Assembly: GCA_009363875.1 (NCBI GenBank)
Contig: CM018687.1
Location: forward strand, 23,071,764 to 23,135,763
Length of the DNA stretch: 64,000 nt
From: Mikania micrantha
Lineage: Eukaryota > Streptophyta > Magnoliopsida > Asterales > Asteraceae
Direction of reading: 5' to 3'
Both the position numbers and the translations under genes were made by a program. Each line of letters starts with the position of its first letter. Within the stretch, counting starts at the first letter, position 1. Shown piece after piece: positions 11,708-22,616 of this stretch. The notes beneath the pieces are model-generated. The model saw nothing but the letters and a program-made list of their open reading frames with translations, was not told the origin of the DNA and ran no database searches.

Positions 11708-12332
11708 TGTTGGACCGATCGGGAGCTCGGAAACAATCCGAATCCAATGTAAAACTACTCGACAACCTCTGGAATAGTGCGGAATCCTATTCCAGGGTTT
11801 TCCAATCGAAATCAACTGAAACCGTGGTGATCCGAGGTTGTAGGAACGACTTGGAAGCAACAATCGAACACCACGGGTTGAGAATCGAACTTGGACGATC
11901 AAAGGCCGCTCAAATCTCCTAGGGTTTGACTCTTGGGTCTCAGGGAAGAAGGAGGGCTCTGGAAAGTTAGTGTTGAAATGATTTGAACTAGTATATATAG
12001 GCTGCAGTCATTCGGCCGAATGAGTGGCCGAAGCAGCTCATTCGGCGAATGACTAAGCTCGAATGAGCTGTCAATCGAATGAGTCATTCGGCGAATGTCT
12101 CATTCGATCGCCAGACAATCGCTATAATCTTCATTCGGCGAATGACTTCATTCTAGAGTCATTCGCCCGAATGTGTAGGCTTCATACTCAACTATTAATA
12201 TAATCAAATCAACAACTTATATAATCAATAATAAACATTAAGAATGACATATAAAGACAACTTCCATTAATAACTTGAACTTTACATGATTAGAGTTACA
12301 AAACAGAACTAGGGACATTACATGTATCAACA
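11708..12332 (-). mobile_element. 5' LTR of Sirevirus A (625 bp)
   Basis: On the minus strand it starts TGTTGATACATG and ends GGTCCAACA, directly before the PBS. It carries a run of ATTCGGCGAATG boxes (12008-12175) just upstream of a TATA box (CTATATATAC, about 12000-11991), then U5. It is related to the LTR at 14586-15223 but visibly diverged, so these belong to two insertions of one family or subfamily. ORFs inside it (e.g. 11587-11922 plus) are not genes. Confidence 0.9.
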
Positions 12333-12334
12333 TA

Positions 12335-14565
12335 GTGAGGAAGAGGAAGAGAAGTGAAGAAGAGTTGGAGGAGATTACTGATCCTTCATTTATTCCAGAG
12401 TTTGATTTGTCTCCTCCACCTCGGTCTTCTGCACCTACTACTATTGCTACTTCTACAGCAGCTTCTCTGCCGACATCTTCCAGAGCTGGTAGAGGGAAGA
12501 GGTCGAGATTCTCATTCCAGAGAAGGTGAGAACTGACAACGGCTGCTACAACTACTGTCACTTCAGTAGCAGCTGTTTCAGTTTCTTCACTGACCAGGTC
12601 AAGGGCAACTCATGTTCATGCTACTATTGCCCCTCTGACCACCTCGGTGACTCAGGCACCCATATTTACAACTGCTTCCTCTGGTCCCTCCATCTCACGT
12701 GCTGATTTGTCTATACCTACTGTGTCAGTTGTTGATCAGTTGAGCACACTGAACAGTATGGTACTTATATTGATGGAGAGGAGTATGGAGCAGGAAAAGA
12801 AGAATAGGGAGCAAGAGCTTGTTATTGCTCAGCTCACCAAGAGAGTGGAGGAGCAGAACACTCTACTGATTCAAGCTGCAGATCAAAGGGCTGATCTGCG
12901 GGCTAGGTCTGCTCAACAGGAGCAGCAGCTGCTGAAATACATTGATGAGCATCATCAGCTAGCCCTGACAGTCACTGATTTTAGTGATAGGATACTGTCC
13001 TTGGAGACTGAAAATGCTCAATTAGCAGATCAGATCGACAGTCTCAAGGATAGTACTCCTCGGATTGAAGGATCTGCTGCACGTTCCGATGAATCAGACA
13101 AGGAGAAAGATGAAGAAGAAGATGAAGAGTCTGAGGGAGGAACAGGTAGATTATGAGGATTCTGATAAAGATGAGGAATATGACAATGATGATGATGATA
13201 AGGACGGATCGGGGAGTGGGTCTTCTAGTTCATCTGGTGATGATGAAGAAGAAAATGATGATAATGACGATAATGATCAAGCCCCTCCATCTTCTGAGAT
13301 CCGATCCAAGAAGGCAAACGATAAGAAGAAATCACAGGCTCCTCCTCCTTCGTCTCCCTCAAAGACAGCTGAACCAGAAGCTACTGAGGAAGTAGGTGCT
13401 ATGCCTGTGAGATGTCAGCTAGACGAGACTCTTACTATGATTCTGGACGCTCAAGGCATTATACAGCATTCAGTCAGCTACGACAAGGAGGAGGGAGAGA
13501 TCATCCATTGCCTCACTAAGGAACAGATTGCTGAGCTTTTCAGGTTAAATCCTGATGAGGTTATCACTGATGATGCTTCTGTTCCTGTTTTTGATGAGCC
13601 TGAGCCAGAAACTTTTTGATGATATTGATGAGGTTATTCTGGAGGATATTACAGATGAGGAGTATCCTAAGTATACATCGGCTGAGGATGAGCTGCCTAC
13701 ATTTACTGAACCGTTTGATCAAGAGACAGAGGATCTTCTGGTCAGGTATCTGGAAGAACAAGTTGAAGCCAGCAAATCTGAAGCCGATGACAAGAAGAAA
13801 AGGAAAGAGGAATGGGAAGCTTACTGGGAGGTCTTAAAGAAGCAAAGTACAGAGAAGATGCCAGCTACTCATAAGAAAGTTTATAGGACCAAAGGCTATA
13901 AAGCTGGAGGTCAGATTCTTAGCTGGGCATACTTCCATGACCTCGGATGTTATGTTCTGAATAGAGAGAAAGGAATAGACTACTTCAAGCATCCACATGA
14001 CTTCAAGACATTGCCTGGATTTGAAGTGAATCAATTAGCACGTCTTAAGATGCCTTACAGTGAAGACTCAGGGATGTCTGCCTGGTTTTCCCGACAGATC
14101 AAGTACGAGTACCGTAAGAGATGGGTGAACTTCAAACCTCAACAGCCTGAACGTTATTATCTTCCTGAGATTGATGGAGACACCCGGAAACATAAAGTGA
14201 TCCTGAAGTGGCTTCCTCCTAAAGTCTTGAAGAAGATTCCTTTGCGGAAGATGCGACAAGACTTTATGGAAGGCTTCCGATGGTGGTACTATGACGGTCG
14301 TACTGGAGAAGCAGTGATTGTTCTCTGCAAGGACAAGAAATGGGAGACCGTGAGGATTTTTGAGCCCATGTGGTTGACCAACCTATCCTACAAAGATGTC
14401 CAAGCTCTTTATCGTCATCAGATCTTCTTTGATGTACAGGACATGGTACAGGCATTACAGTTCATGAGAGTGATCCGTCTCTGCAGTATTTTCAAGATAC
14501 ATGCTAGAGCTGACTGGAAAGCTATTTCTGCCAAGTACTTCAAGAAAGACACTTCCACAAGCTGA
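12335..14565 (+). pseudogene. Additional ORF (aORF) of Sirevirus A', 5'-truncated and frameshifted
   Basis: Product of unknown function encoded between pol and the 3' LTR. Visible in order: a Ser/Thr/Pro-rich low-complexity part; a Gln/Leu/Glu-rich region (12740-13060) with heptad spacing, probably a coiled coil; a strongly acidic Asp/Glu/Ser tract (13080-13290); and a globular C-terminal part (13620-14560) with WAYFHDLGCYV, a WWYYDG segment and aromatic-rich ends. The C-terminal part is recognisably related to the end of the aORF of B (24951-26106). Breaks: a TGA at about 12529, a frame change near 13140 and another in a T5 run near 13612. I see no signal peptide or transmembrane helix, so the older label 'envelope-like' is not supported here. 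The N-terminal module seen in B and C is cut off by the insertion. Confidence 0.75.
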
Positions 14566-14574
14566 ACTAGGTCC

Positions 14575-14585
14575 AAGGGGGAGTT
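14575..14585 (+). other. Polypurine tract of A'
   Basis: AAGGGGGAGTT directly abuts the LTR start TGTAGATG. It primes plus-strand DNA synthesis. Confidence 0.85.
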
Positions 14586-15223
14586 TGTAGATGCACTTAT
14601 TGTCCCTAGTTCTATTTTGTAATATTCATCATGTAAAATTCAAGTTATTAATGGAAGTTGTCTTTTTATATTGTTCTTAATGTTTATGTTTTAATTATTT
14701 AACTATATGATTGGGTGATTTGGTTTATTGATTAATTGAGTATGAGTATTTCTCATTCGGCCGAATGACTCTAGAGTATGAAGTCATTCGCCGAATGAAG
14801 AATAGAGTATGTCAATATTCGGCGAATGAGTCATTCGCCGAATGACTCATTCGACTGAATTACCTATTCGACAGAAGTCATTCGCCGAATGAGTTGTTTC
14901 GGCCTCTCATTCGGCCGAATGTCAGCTGCCTATATATACAAGTTCAAAATCATTTCAACCCTAACTCCTGAGAACCCTCATTCTTCCTAAAGCACTCAAG
15001 TGTCAAACCCTTGGTGTTTTGAACGTTCTCTTGATGTCCAACTTCGATTCATAGCTCGTGGTGTTCGATCTTCACTCAAACGTTCTTCTCTTACCTTCGT
15101 ATCACCACGGTTGCTATCGGTTTCGATTGGAAAACCCTAGAATAGGATTCCGCACTTTCTAGTGGCTGTTGAGCAGATTTCTATTGATTTCGTGTTGTTT
15201 TCGAGATCATCATTGGTCCTACA
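14586..15223 (+). mobile_element. LTR of Sirevirus A' (638 bp)
   Basis: Begins TGTAGATGCAC, ends GGTCCTACA. It has ATTCGGCGAATG-type boxes (14750-14925), then a TATA box (CTATATATAC, 14930-14939), the same arrangement as the LTR at 11708-12332 in reverse. It is followed not by a primer site but directly by codons of a different gag, so it is the 3' LTR of A' or a 5' LTR whose PBS and leader are deleted. Confidence 0.85.
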
Positions 15224-18135
15224 ATTATGACAACTGGAAAGGAAGATTTGAAACTCATCTTAATGGCACAGATACAAATTTATGGGAACGGATCTTATCT
15301 CCTTATGAGAGACCAAGGGTAGTTGGAACTGATTTGTATCAACTCTTGGAAAGGCTTGATGTAGATGAGAGGAAAAAGTATGACTCGGAGAAGAAAGCTT
15401 ACTGGTTATTGAGTCAAGCTATTCCAAATCAAATTCTGCATCATTTTGATGAACACAAGACTGCTTATAGTCTGTGGAATGCATTGAAGGCAAGAGTTGA
15501 AGGAAATACTAATCTGAAGAAAATGAAAGCTACGGATATCATAAAGGAGTTTGAGAATTTCAACATCATTGGGAATGAAACTTTGGATGCCTTGATTACC
15601 AGATATAGACATCTGTTGACTGAAGTTAGGAAATATGGCATTGAGTATACAGAAGATGAGAAGATTGATTGTTTGGCTGATGCGATGCGTTACCAGATAA
15701 GTGGAATTCTTTGGTGCTCATATTGAGAGAAAACCTTCCTGGTTTGACATTGGTAGAATTTATTCAGAAATTGGAAGAACAAGAAATGAAGGATAAACGT
15801 AAAGCGAGACGTGTAAATGTTACACAAGATCCTTCATTGTATGGTGGTTCAGTTGCTACACCACCTGCAGCATCTGCCAAGATTCAGACTGCTTTTGTGT
15901 CTAGAACTTCATAAACTACTCAGAGTTCTTCTGTACCTTCAAGTTCTAGTTCACATTGTCCGATCAATGAGAAAAAGTCTGAATCTACATCACCGCTAGT
16001 ACACAGCTTAATACTTCAAATTTGGGAAAAAAGTAACAGTTGAAGCAGTGAAAGATCACATGTCCATTTTATCATGTGTAGTGAGTGCATATGATGAGCA
16101 GGTAGCTGGAAGAATTGGAAATGCTCATTTGACTTTTGAAGACTATGCTCAGATAGATGAGGATGAGATGGAGTTGATTGATACTCAGTGGGCTCTAGCA
16201 AGTGTTATTCGAAAAATAAATCGTTACGAGAAGAAAACTGGGGAAGAAATTCACTTTTGACCGAAATACAAAGTTTGGATTCAATACAAAATCTACACAG
16301 TGTTATAACTGTGGTGAACACGGTCACTTTGCAAGAGAGTGCAAGAATCCCAAGAAGCAAGGCAATCTGAATCAATTCAAGCCAAGAGAAGAGAATCAGA
16401 AAAAGAAAGAGAAGACTGAGGAATCATCTTCTAAAGCTCTTGTGAGTCAGGCAGATGAAGGTTATGATTGGGGTGTCAAGTATGATGATCTTATGGGTGC
16501 ATTCATGGCTTCTTTTGAAGAAGAATCTAGCAAAGGAAAGGAGAAGATTGATGAGATGACTGAGGTACAGAGTGATTTGTATGAGATGATAGATCGACTC
16601 GAAGAAATGAACTCACAGCTAACTTCTGATCTACGAGTATGCACAGAAGCAAACAAGAAACTGATTTCAAAAGAAAAAGCGTTTGATAAGAAAATAATTG
16701 ATCTTAGCAAAGAAAATGAAGATTTGAAGATCAAAGTTTTACAAAACAATCATGCTGTGTCTGTGCATCTCGACTCTGTTCAGAAGTTAAAAGTTGAGTT
16801 GTCAGCTGCAAAAGCTGAAGCTGAGTTAAACAAAGCCAAGCTTGAGAATTATCAGAATTCTGCTTATGTCATTGATCATTTTGCGGCTATGCAAAGATCG
16901 CGTGATAATTCTGGAATTGGTTTTCATGCTGTACCACCTCCTTCTAGTTTTGCACTGAGACCCCAACTTGAACCGGATCTGGAAGTTGATCCTATTTCAT
17001 TAAAGGAGAGTGGATCTGATCATGATAGTAATTTTGTTGACAATGATGCTCCTATCATCGAGGACATCACTGATTTAGAATATTCAGATGATATATATTC
17101 TAAGAATGATTGGTCATCAAAAAGCCAATTCTGTTGAAAAGAAGAGTCAAGTTTTTCAGAAATCAAAATCTGAAGTAAAATATGTGGGGAATTCAGTGGC
17201 TAAACAAAAATTTGTTTCCAAATCAAACCTAAAAGTCAAGACTACTTCTACAATCAAGCCAATTGTGTTTGTTGAATCTTCAACTACACAAAAAGGAGAG
17301 TCAAGCAAAGTTTGTCAAAAACCAGAGAAATTTGTTAAAAAGATTGACAAGAAGTTGTCAAAGTTGTTGACAAGGTTAACCAAAGTCGGGTTGGAAACAA
17401 GGGAACTTCAAAGAATTTCAAAAGAATGTTAAAACCAAAGCCACTAATTTGAAGAAAAAGATTTTATTCCCATCTGTAGCATCTAAATCTTTGGATTCAT
17501 CTAAGAGGTGTGATGAAAAGCCAAAGAAGGTGTCGTCAAGAAATGCTACAGATGTGGGAAACTGGGTCATGTCATAGCTGAATGTGATATGGACAATTGT
17601 AATAGATTTCATACTTTTATTTCACGAGAAACACGACAGTGTTTCACTTGTGGAGGAAAAGGGCATATTTCTGTTAATTGTCCAATCATAAAGTCAAGAG
17701 GAAAACTTCGGTTAATGACAGTTGTGTGATCCATGCAAGTGGGAACACTAGGAGGGTAAATCCTAGTGAGGAAGAGATGAAAATTCTCAGGAAATTTGAT
17801 CCTGAATGTGTCTAGGTTAAGAATGAACAATTTCATAAAAAACAAGCTTTTGATGATAAACAAAAAGGTAAAAGAATTTTGAACAGGTCATCATCATCTG
17901 ATGATGAATTTTATGATAATTTTCATCATAAAAGATTTTCAAAACAAAAGTTAATTCAAATTCTTGATGGAAATCCAGATATATGTCAGGTGATAGATTT
18001 GGTGTGAGAAGTGATGAATACTTGGAAGATGGGTCTTCAAGTAGTTCATCAAGATCGAACGACAGGAGGCTGTTCAGGGAGACTCAACGCCGGAATGGCG
18101 GGAGTCATCCCTTTTGGTACTGATCATATTTTGTT
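15224..18135 (+). pseudogene. gag: Sirevirus B gag, broken
   Basis: Particle protein. It enters at about codon 25 of a copia gag (WKGRFETHLNGTDTNLW) with no start codon of its own. Three zinc knuckles are visible: CYNCGEHGHFAREC (16301-16342), CYRCGKLGHVIAEC (17544-17585) and CFTCGGKGHISVNC (17640-17681). A coiled-coil-like stretch (16540-16860) and an acidic patch near 17000-17090 lie between. The frame changes near 15710, 16020, 16250, 17125 and 17450, and there are in-frame stops such as 15914 and 17815. A TGA at about 18118 is the likely original end of gag. Knuckle residues are all kept despite the breaks. Confidence 0.8.
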
Positions 18136-18151
18136 TTAATTTATGGTGCAG
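18127..18151 (+). promoter_or_regulatory. Acceptor-like tract at the gag/pol junction of Sirevirus B
   Basis: T-rich sequence ending TTTATGGTGCAG, between the gag stop and the protease frame. Position and form match the tracts in A and C. Confidence 0.35.
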
Positions 18152-20484
18152 GTGGCATTCACGGGCCATATCAATAGTCGATGGATTGTTGATAGTGGAT
18201 GCTCCAGGCACATGACGGAGAGAGATCAGTTTGTTAAGAGATTTTCGGGAGATGAATGGTTGTTATGTTAAATTTGCAGGTGATAAAGGTGGTCAAATTA
18301 CGGGAGTGGTAGTTTGACTAATGGTAAAGTTTCATTTGATAATGTAAACTACTGCAAAGAGTTAACTAATAATTTGTTGAGTGTGTCTCAGATAAGCGAT
18401 AAAGGCTATAAAGTTTTGTTTGACGAGAAGAAGTGCTACGTGCTAAAACAAGGAATTCAAATTCCTGATGACTGGATTCTAATGACTGCAGATAGGTGTA
18501 AAGATCTGTATGCGTTGGACATGGCGAAGGCGGAGACAGTTAACAAAGTTGAGACTTGTTTGGTGTCAAAGGCCACAGAGCAGGATACTCGGTCATGGCA
18601 CAGGAGAATGGGTCACATACACATCAGAAAGATGAATCATCTTGTACACAATCACTTGGTTGATGGTGTATTTGTACCGGTTAAACATTTCAAATTACCT
18701 GATGTGTGGTTTCGTGTAAGAAAGGAAAACAGAAAAGGAGGTCACATAAATCTAAAACTGAGTTTTCAATTGAGAAACCTCTCGAACTCCTTCACATGGA
18801 TCTTTTTGGACCGATTAATGTGAAGAGTATTGTGGGTGAATCATATTGTTTTGTAGTGACCGATGATTTTTCTAGATTTTCATGGGTTATGTTCTTAAAA
18901 TTTAAATCTGAAACTTATGAAAATTTGTTCTACTTGTGAACAGGTTGGAGACTTTGTACAAATTGAGAGTTCGGCGGGTTCGATCAGACAATGGGACAGA
19001 ATTTAAGAATCAAAATATGGAAGCATTTTGTGATTCGAAAGGCATCTAGCAGCAATTTAGTGCACCGTATGAACCACAGATGAACGGTGTAGGTGTAGCT
19101 GAAAGGAAGAATCGTACATTGATAGAGTCTGCTCGGACAATGCTTGCTGATTCTAAGTTGCCCATTACATTTTGGAGTGAAGCTGTAGCGACCGCTTGTT
19201 TTACTCTCAACAGAGTGTTGATTGTCAAAAGACACAATAAGACTTGCTATGAACTTCTTCAGAATCGAAAACCTAATTTGGAACATTTGGAACCTTTTGG
19301 GGCTCCATGTACATGCTTAAGAAAGATGCTAAAGTTGAAGAAGGTTTCTTTCTTGGGTACAGTTTACCCAATAAACGTGTGTTTAACAAACGCACGGGTG
19401 TTGTGGAACTCTGGTATAATGTGGATGTTCAACGACATACACCTATACCAGAAGGCAAAGGTCCAAATTGGTTATTTGATTATGATACATTATTTGAGTC
19501 TTTTAATTTGTCTCCTAATGTTTCTGATGATGAAATTTCCTTGCAGATGTAGTTATACGATTTAAGCAGGTTATGATTGAAAAGTTTGAGATGTGTGCTA
19601 TGTCTGACATCAAGTTCTTTTGGGTTTACAAATTGATCAGTCTGATGATGGTATATTCATCCATCAGACGAAATACATTCAAGACGTGCTAAAACGGTTT
19701 AGTATGCTTGATTGTCAACCCATTTCCACGCCCATTCAGCCCAATCACGGGATTGAGCCGGATATTAAGGGGGAGCTAATAGATGCTACACTATATCGTG
19801 GAATGATTGGGAGCTTGATGTATTTGACAGCCTCTAGACCAGATATTGTATTTGCTACAAGTATCTGTGCTCGCTATCAATCAAAACCAAAGGTTTCTCA
19901 TCTGATTGCAGTCAAGAGGATTTTACGTTATCTGAAGGGTACTCCAGACACCGGTTTGTGGTATCCTAAGGATGATAACTACTTCTTTCATGCTTACAGT
20001 GATTCTGATTATGGAGGATGCAAGACTGACTCCAAATCTACTACTGGAGGTGCTCAGTTTCTGGGGAGAGGTTAGTCTCTTGGCAGTGTAAGAAACAGAC
20101 ATCTGTTGCTACATCTACATGTGAAGCTGAATATGTATCAGCTGTCAGTTGTTGTTCCCAAGTCTTGTGGATACAACAACAGATGAGAGATTATGGACTT
20201 AATTTCCTAACTACCCCGATTCACGTAGACAATGAGGCTGGGCTGCAATTGCGATTACCAAAAATCCAGTGTATCATTCACGTTCAAAGCATATTGATAT
20301 TCGGTTTCATTTCATACGAGACTGTTATGAAAAGAAACTGATTGATGTAGTGAAGATACACACAAACGAGCAAAGGGCAGACCTTCTCACCAAGGCCTTT
20401 GATAAACAACGTTTTGAGTACTTACTCCAATTGAATGGGATCAGGGTCAAGGGTGAGGTATTCAAGAATCAATTTCCTTTATAA
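18152..20484 (+). pseudogene. pol: Sirevirus B pol with the RT core deleted
   Basis: Protease site WIVDSG (near 18185); pre-integrase motif WHRRMGHI (near 18597); integrase Asp in HMDLFGP (near 18795), SDNGTEF (near 18990) and the Glu in VAERKNRT (near 19095). Integrase C-terminal sequence continues to about 19552. The next recognisable residues, KFEMCAMSDIKFF (near 19580), belong to the C-terminal part of RT, so the region with YVDD, roughly 1 kb in relatives, is absent. RNase H follows (SDSDYGG near 20000, CEAEY near 20120), ending at 20484. Frameshifts occur near 18250, 18700, 18930, 19290 and 20070. Confidence 0.85.
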
Positions 20485-20540
20485 TCATTTTTATTGAATT
20501 AACATCAGATTTTATGTTTTATTTTCTTTTGTGTTTTTGT

Positions 20541-20552
20541 TTTTAGGGGAGA
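20541..20552 (+). other. Internal polypurine-tract-like motif of Sirevirus B
   Basis: TTTTAGGGGAGA about 60 bp after the RNase H stop. The same motif at the same place is in A and B'. The terminal PPT is at 26127-26137. Confidence 0.55.
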
Positions 20553-20948
20553 AATTTTGAAAAATACAAAAACATTAAAAATCAAAAATACAAAAACATT
20601 AAAAATTTAAAAATCTGAGAAATTGATTTGACTTAATGAGAAATGATAGCACATTATTTGCATTTGGAAACATATTTGTATGTGTTATTAAAATTTAATG
20701 AATTATTACAAGTATTAAGTATGATATGAAAGTAGGTTATAATTTAGTCAGGATAAGTTTAGAAAAATTTTGATATATTTTATAAGAAATAAGTTAGAAA
20801 CAAGTGTTTAGAACGCAGTACTTAGTTTTGTCCTGAAAGAGTGGTAATTTTCTGACAAAATGTTCTTAAACAAAAAGTCAAAGTATTAGTTTGATCATGT
20901 GTGTTAATTTTTTTAAAAGAAATTCTGATTTTGTTTTTATTTTTTTTA

Positions 20949-21011
20949 GTTTAAAGCTGTAACATTCTTTGCGTATACTTACGTATCGACCTGATTGGTA
21001 TAGCTTTAAAC
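20949..21011 (+). other. Hairpin 1 of the Sirevirus B spacer
   Basis: GTTTAAAGCT (20949-20958) pairs perfectly with AGCTTTAAAC (21002-21011). The apical part holds GCGTATACTTACGTATCGAC. In the inverted B' copy (27670-27732) the same outer arms are kept and inner ACATTC pairs with GAATGT as well. Confidence 0.7.
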
Positions 21012-21036
21012 ATTTCAAATTTGTTTTCTTGGTTCT

Positions 21037-21098
21037 GATTAAGATTTGGACAATCTCTGCGTATATGAAAATATCGAACTGATTGTAAATACTTAATC
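21037..21098 (+). other. Hairpin 2 of the Sirevirus B spacer
   Basis: GATTAAG (21037-21043) with CTTAATC (21092-21098) and ACAATC (21050-21055) with GATTGT (21081-21086). The loop carries TGCGTATATG and ATATCGAACT, echoing the hairpin 1 loop. Both stems are largely kept in B' (about 27570-27640). A third related motif, GCATACGTAAGTATCAACCT, lies near 21135-21154 in a weaker stem. Confidence 0.65.
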
Positions 21099-21689
21099 TT
21101 AAATTATATTTTGTTCATTTTCTGGATCATTTGAGCATACGTAAGTATCAACCTTGATTCCAAGATTTTGAATAATTTCAAATGGTTTTCTATTTTGTTA
21201 TTTTCAAAAAAGAAATTCTGTCTTATTTTTGCATGATCAGATTAGTTAAAATTGAAATTATAAGTTTAAGGACATTTATGTTTGTTTAGTTATTCATAAA
21301 TCGGGATGTGTTCAAGTAAATGGATTATTATAAAGTGTTTTCATAATCTTGTTTTAAACTGATTTATTGACTAAGTAATAAATTTAAAAGGATAAATATA
21401 CTGACAATCATCTTAAACTTGTAATTTGTAGATAACATTTGAAATAATTCAAACAGATGTGTTGAAAGTTGTAAAATAATATAATCTCTTGTCAGAATCT
21501 TTCTCAAACAAAAAGATTTTATTTTTTAAGGTAGTTCTTTTGTAATTTTGTAGTTTAATTGTTCTAAAAATTTGAAAAATTCCAAAAAGATTTAATTTTT
21601 CATCTGATGTTAAATCAATAATTTTTGATTATTTATTTGACTTTGGAACAATTAAATATGAATTAGTTTGAAATTAAAAGAAAAATTAA

Positions 21690-22540
21690 ATTTTGAAAAA
21701 GGTTCGTCTGGTGAAGGTTTGAGAAGGTTCGCAGGTATGGTCGTTGGTAAGGTTCGCCATTTAGGTTCGCTGGCTAGGTGTGTAGCTAGGTTCGCTGAAA
21801 TGGTTCGCAAGAAAGGTTCGTAGCAATGGTTCGTTGAGAATGGTGTGTTGCTAAATGGTTCGCTTGGAAAAGGTTCGTTACCATGGTTCGCTGTAAAGGT
21901 TCGTGAGGGTATAAATATAGGGTTCGCAAAATGGTTCGTCATTTCATCTGTTTCACAGACGACGAACCCTCTAGAAGAAATTTTTCGATTTTCGATCTTG
22001 GACCTCCTAGAATTTTTCATTGTTATCATTAGATTCAGAATCATCTCGTGAACATTTCTAGGTAGAAATTTTTGAATTTGACCGGCTAATTTGAGAGATC
22101 TGAGTGTTTTCAGAAGTTTATGATCGAACCTGTAAATTGATTTAAAACTGGTTTAAAATCTAAAAATTGGACAAACCATCTTCATTAAAGTTGTTCATCG
22201 GCATGTTTCGAACTTGGGTGTTAAATTTTATCATCAAATTCAATGTTTTGAAATTTTGATTTCAAATCTGGAAATGGTTCGCTGGTTGAACAGGTTCGTG
22301 TGAATGAACAAAGGTTCGCCGAACCATAAAGGTTCGTTTGAATCTAAAAGGTTCGTGGCGAACCTCTGAATTTCAAATCAACCGACCTTTTGGTCAAGGT
22401 TCGTTTGACCAACAGGTTCGTGTGAGATAAGGTTCGTTCATATAAAGGTTCGTTTAAAAAGGTTTGTCCGATGATTAGGTTCGTCTGATTTAGGTTCGTT
22501 TAACATTAGGTTCGTCTAAAGTATTAGGTTCGCTGGTCTA
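21690..22540 (+). repeat. GGTTCG box array upstream of the B aORF
   Basis: More than 30 GGTTCG boxes at irregular 12-40 bp spacing, mostly in one orientation, in two clusters (21690-21970 and 22270-22540). Clusters of symmetrical CpG boxes in the LTR and again 5' of the extra ORF are a described Sirevirus trait. A TATA-like GGTATAAATATAGG is near 21908. Confidence 0.85.
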
Positions 22541-22589
22541 CTTTAGAAATTTTTTAATTTTTAAAGTTTTGTTTTTTTAATTTTGTTTC

Positions 22590-22614
22590 TAATTGTTTTT
22601 ATTTCTATTTGTAG
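22590..22614 (+). promoter_or_regulatory. Candidate 3' splice site just before the B aORF
   Basis: TTGTTTTTATTTCTATTTGTAG ends two bases before the ATG at 22617. The aORF is far from the promoter, so a spliced message is one way it could be translated. In C a similar tract precedes the aORF ATG (42901-42914). Confidence 0.45.
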
Positions 22615-22616
22615 AA

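Larger units (their letters stand above)
1..12332 (-). mobile_element. Sirevirus A (Ty1/copia), 3' end off the left edge, split by a solo LTR
   Basis: Read on the minus strand the order is 5' LTR (12332 to 11708), primer site, leader, gag (11014 to 8177), protease-integrase (8137 to 6297), a foreign solo LTR (6291 to 2678), RT-RNase H (2677 to 1180) and a 3' spacer to base 1. Protease, integrase, RT, RNase H is the Ty1/copia order. The aORF and 3' LTR expected for this lineage lie beyond the window. Only a few nonsense codons and an uncertain gag/pol junction separate it from open frames. It sits inside the aORF of a related element in the opposite orientation (12333-15223). Confidence 0.9.
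12333..15223 (+). mobile_element. Sirevirus A' 3' remnant: aORF, PPT and LTR
   Basis: Plus-strand remnant that starts where Sirevirus A inserted into its aORF. It contains the C-terminal part of the aORF, PPT (14575-14585) and an LTR (14586-15223). Its missing 5' portion should lie beyond the other end of Sirevirus A, left of the window. Confidence 0.8.
20485..22616 (+). other. Structured spacer between pol and aORF of Sirevirus B
   Basis: Non-coding. First half: AT-rich with a PPT-like motif and two long hairpins. Second half: GGTTCG box array, then the aORF leader. The first part is conserved in the inverted B' piece (26681-28190), which helps show which bases are constrained. Confidence 0.75.

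Noticed and set aside
11587..11922. 111 aa plus-strand ORF
   Set aside because: Lies across the PBS and LTR of Sirevirus A in antisense.
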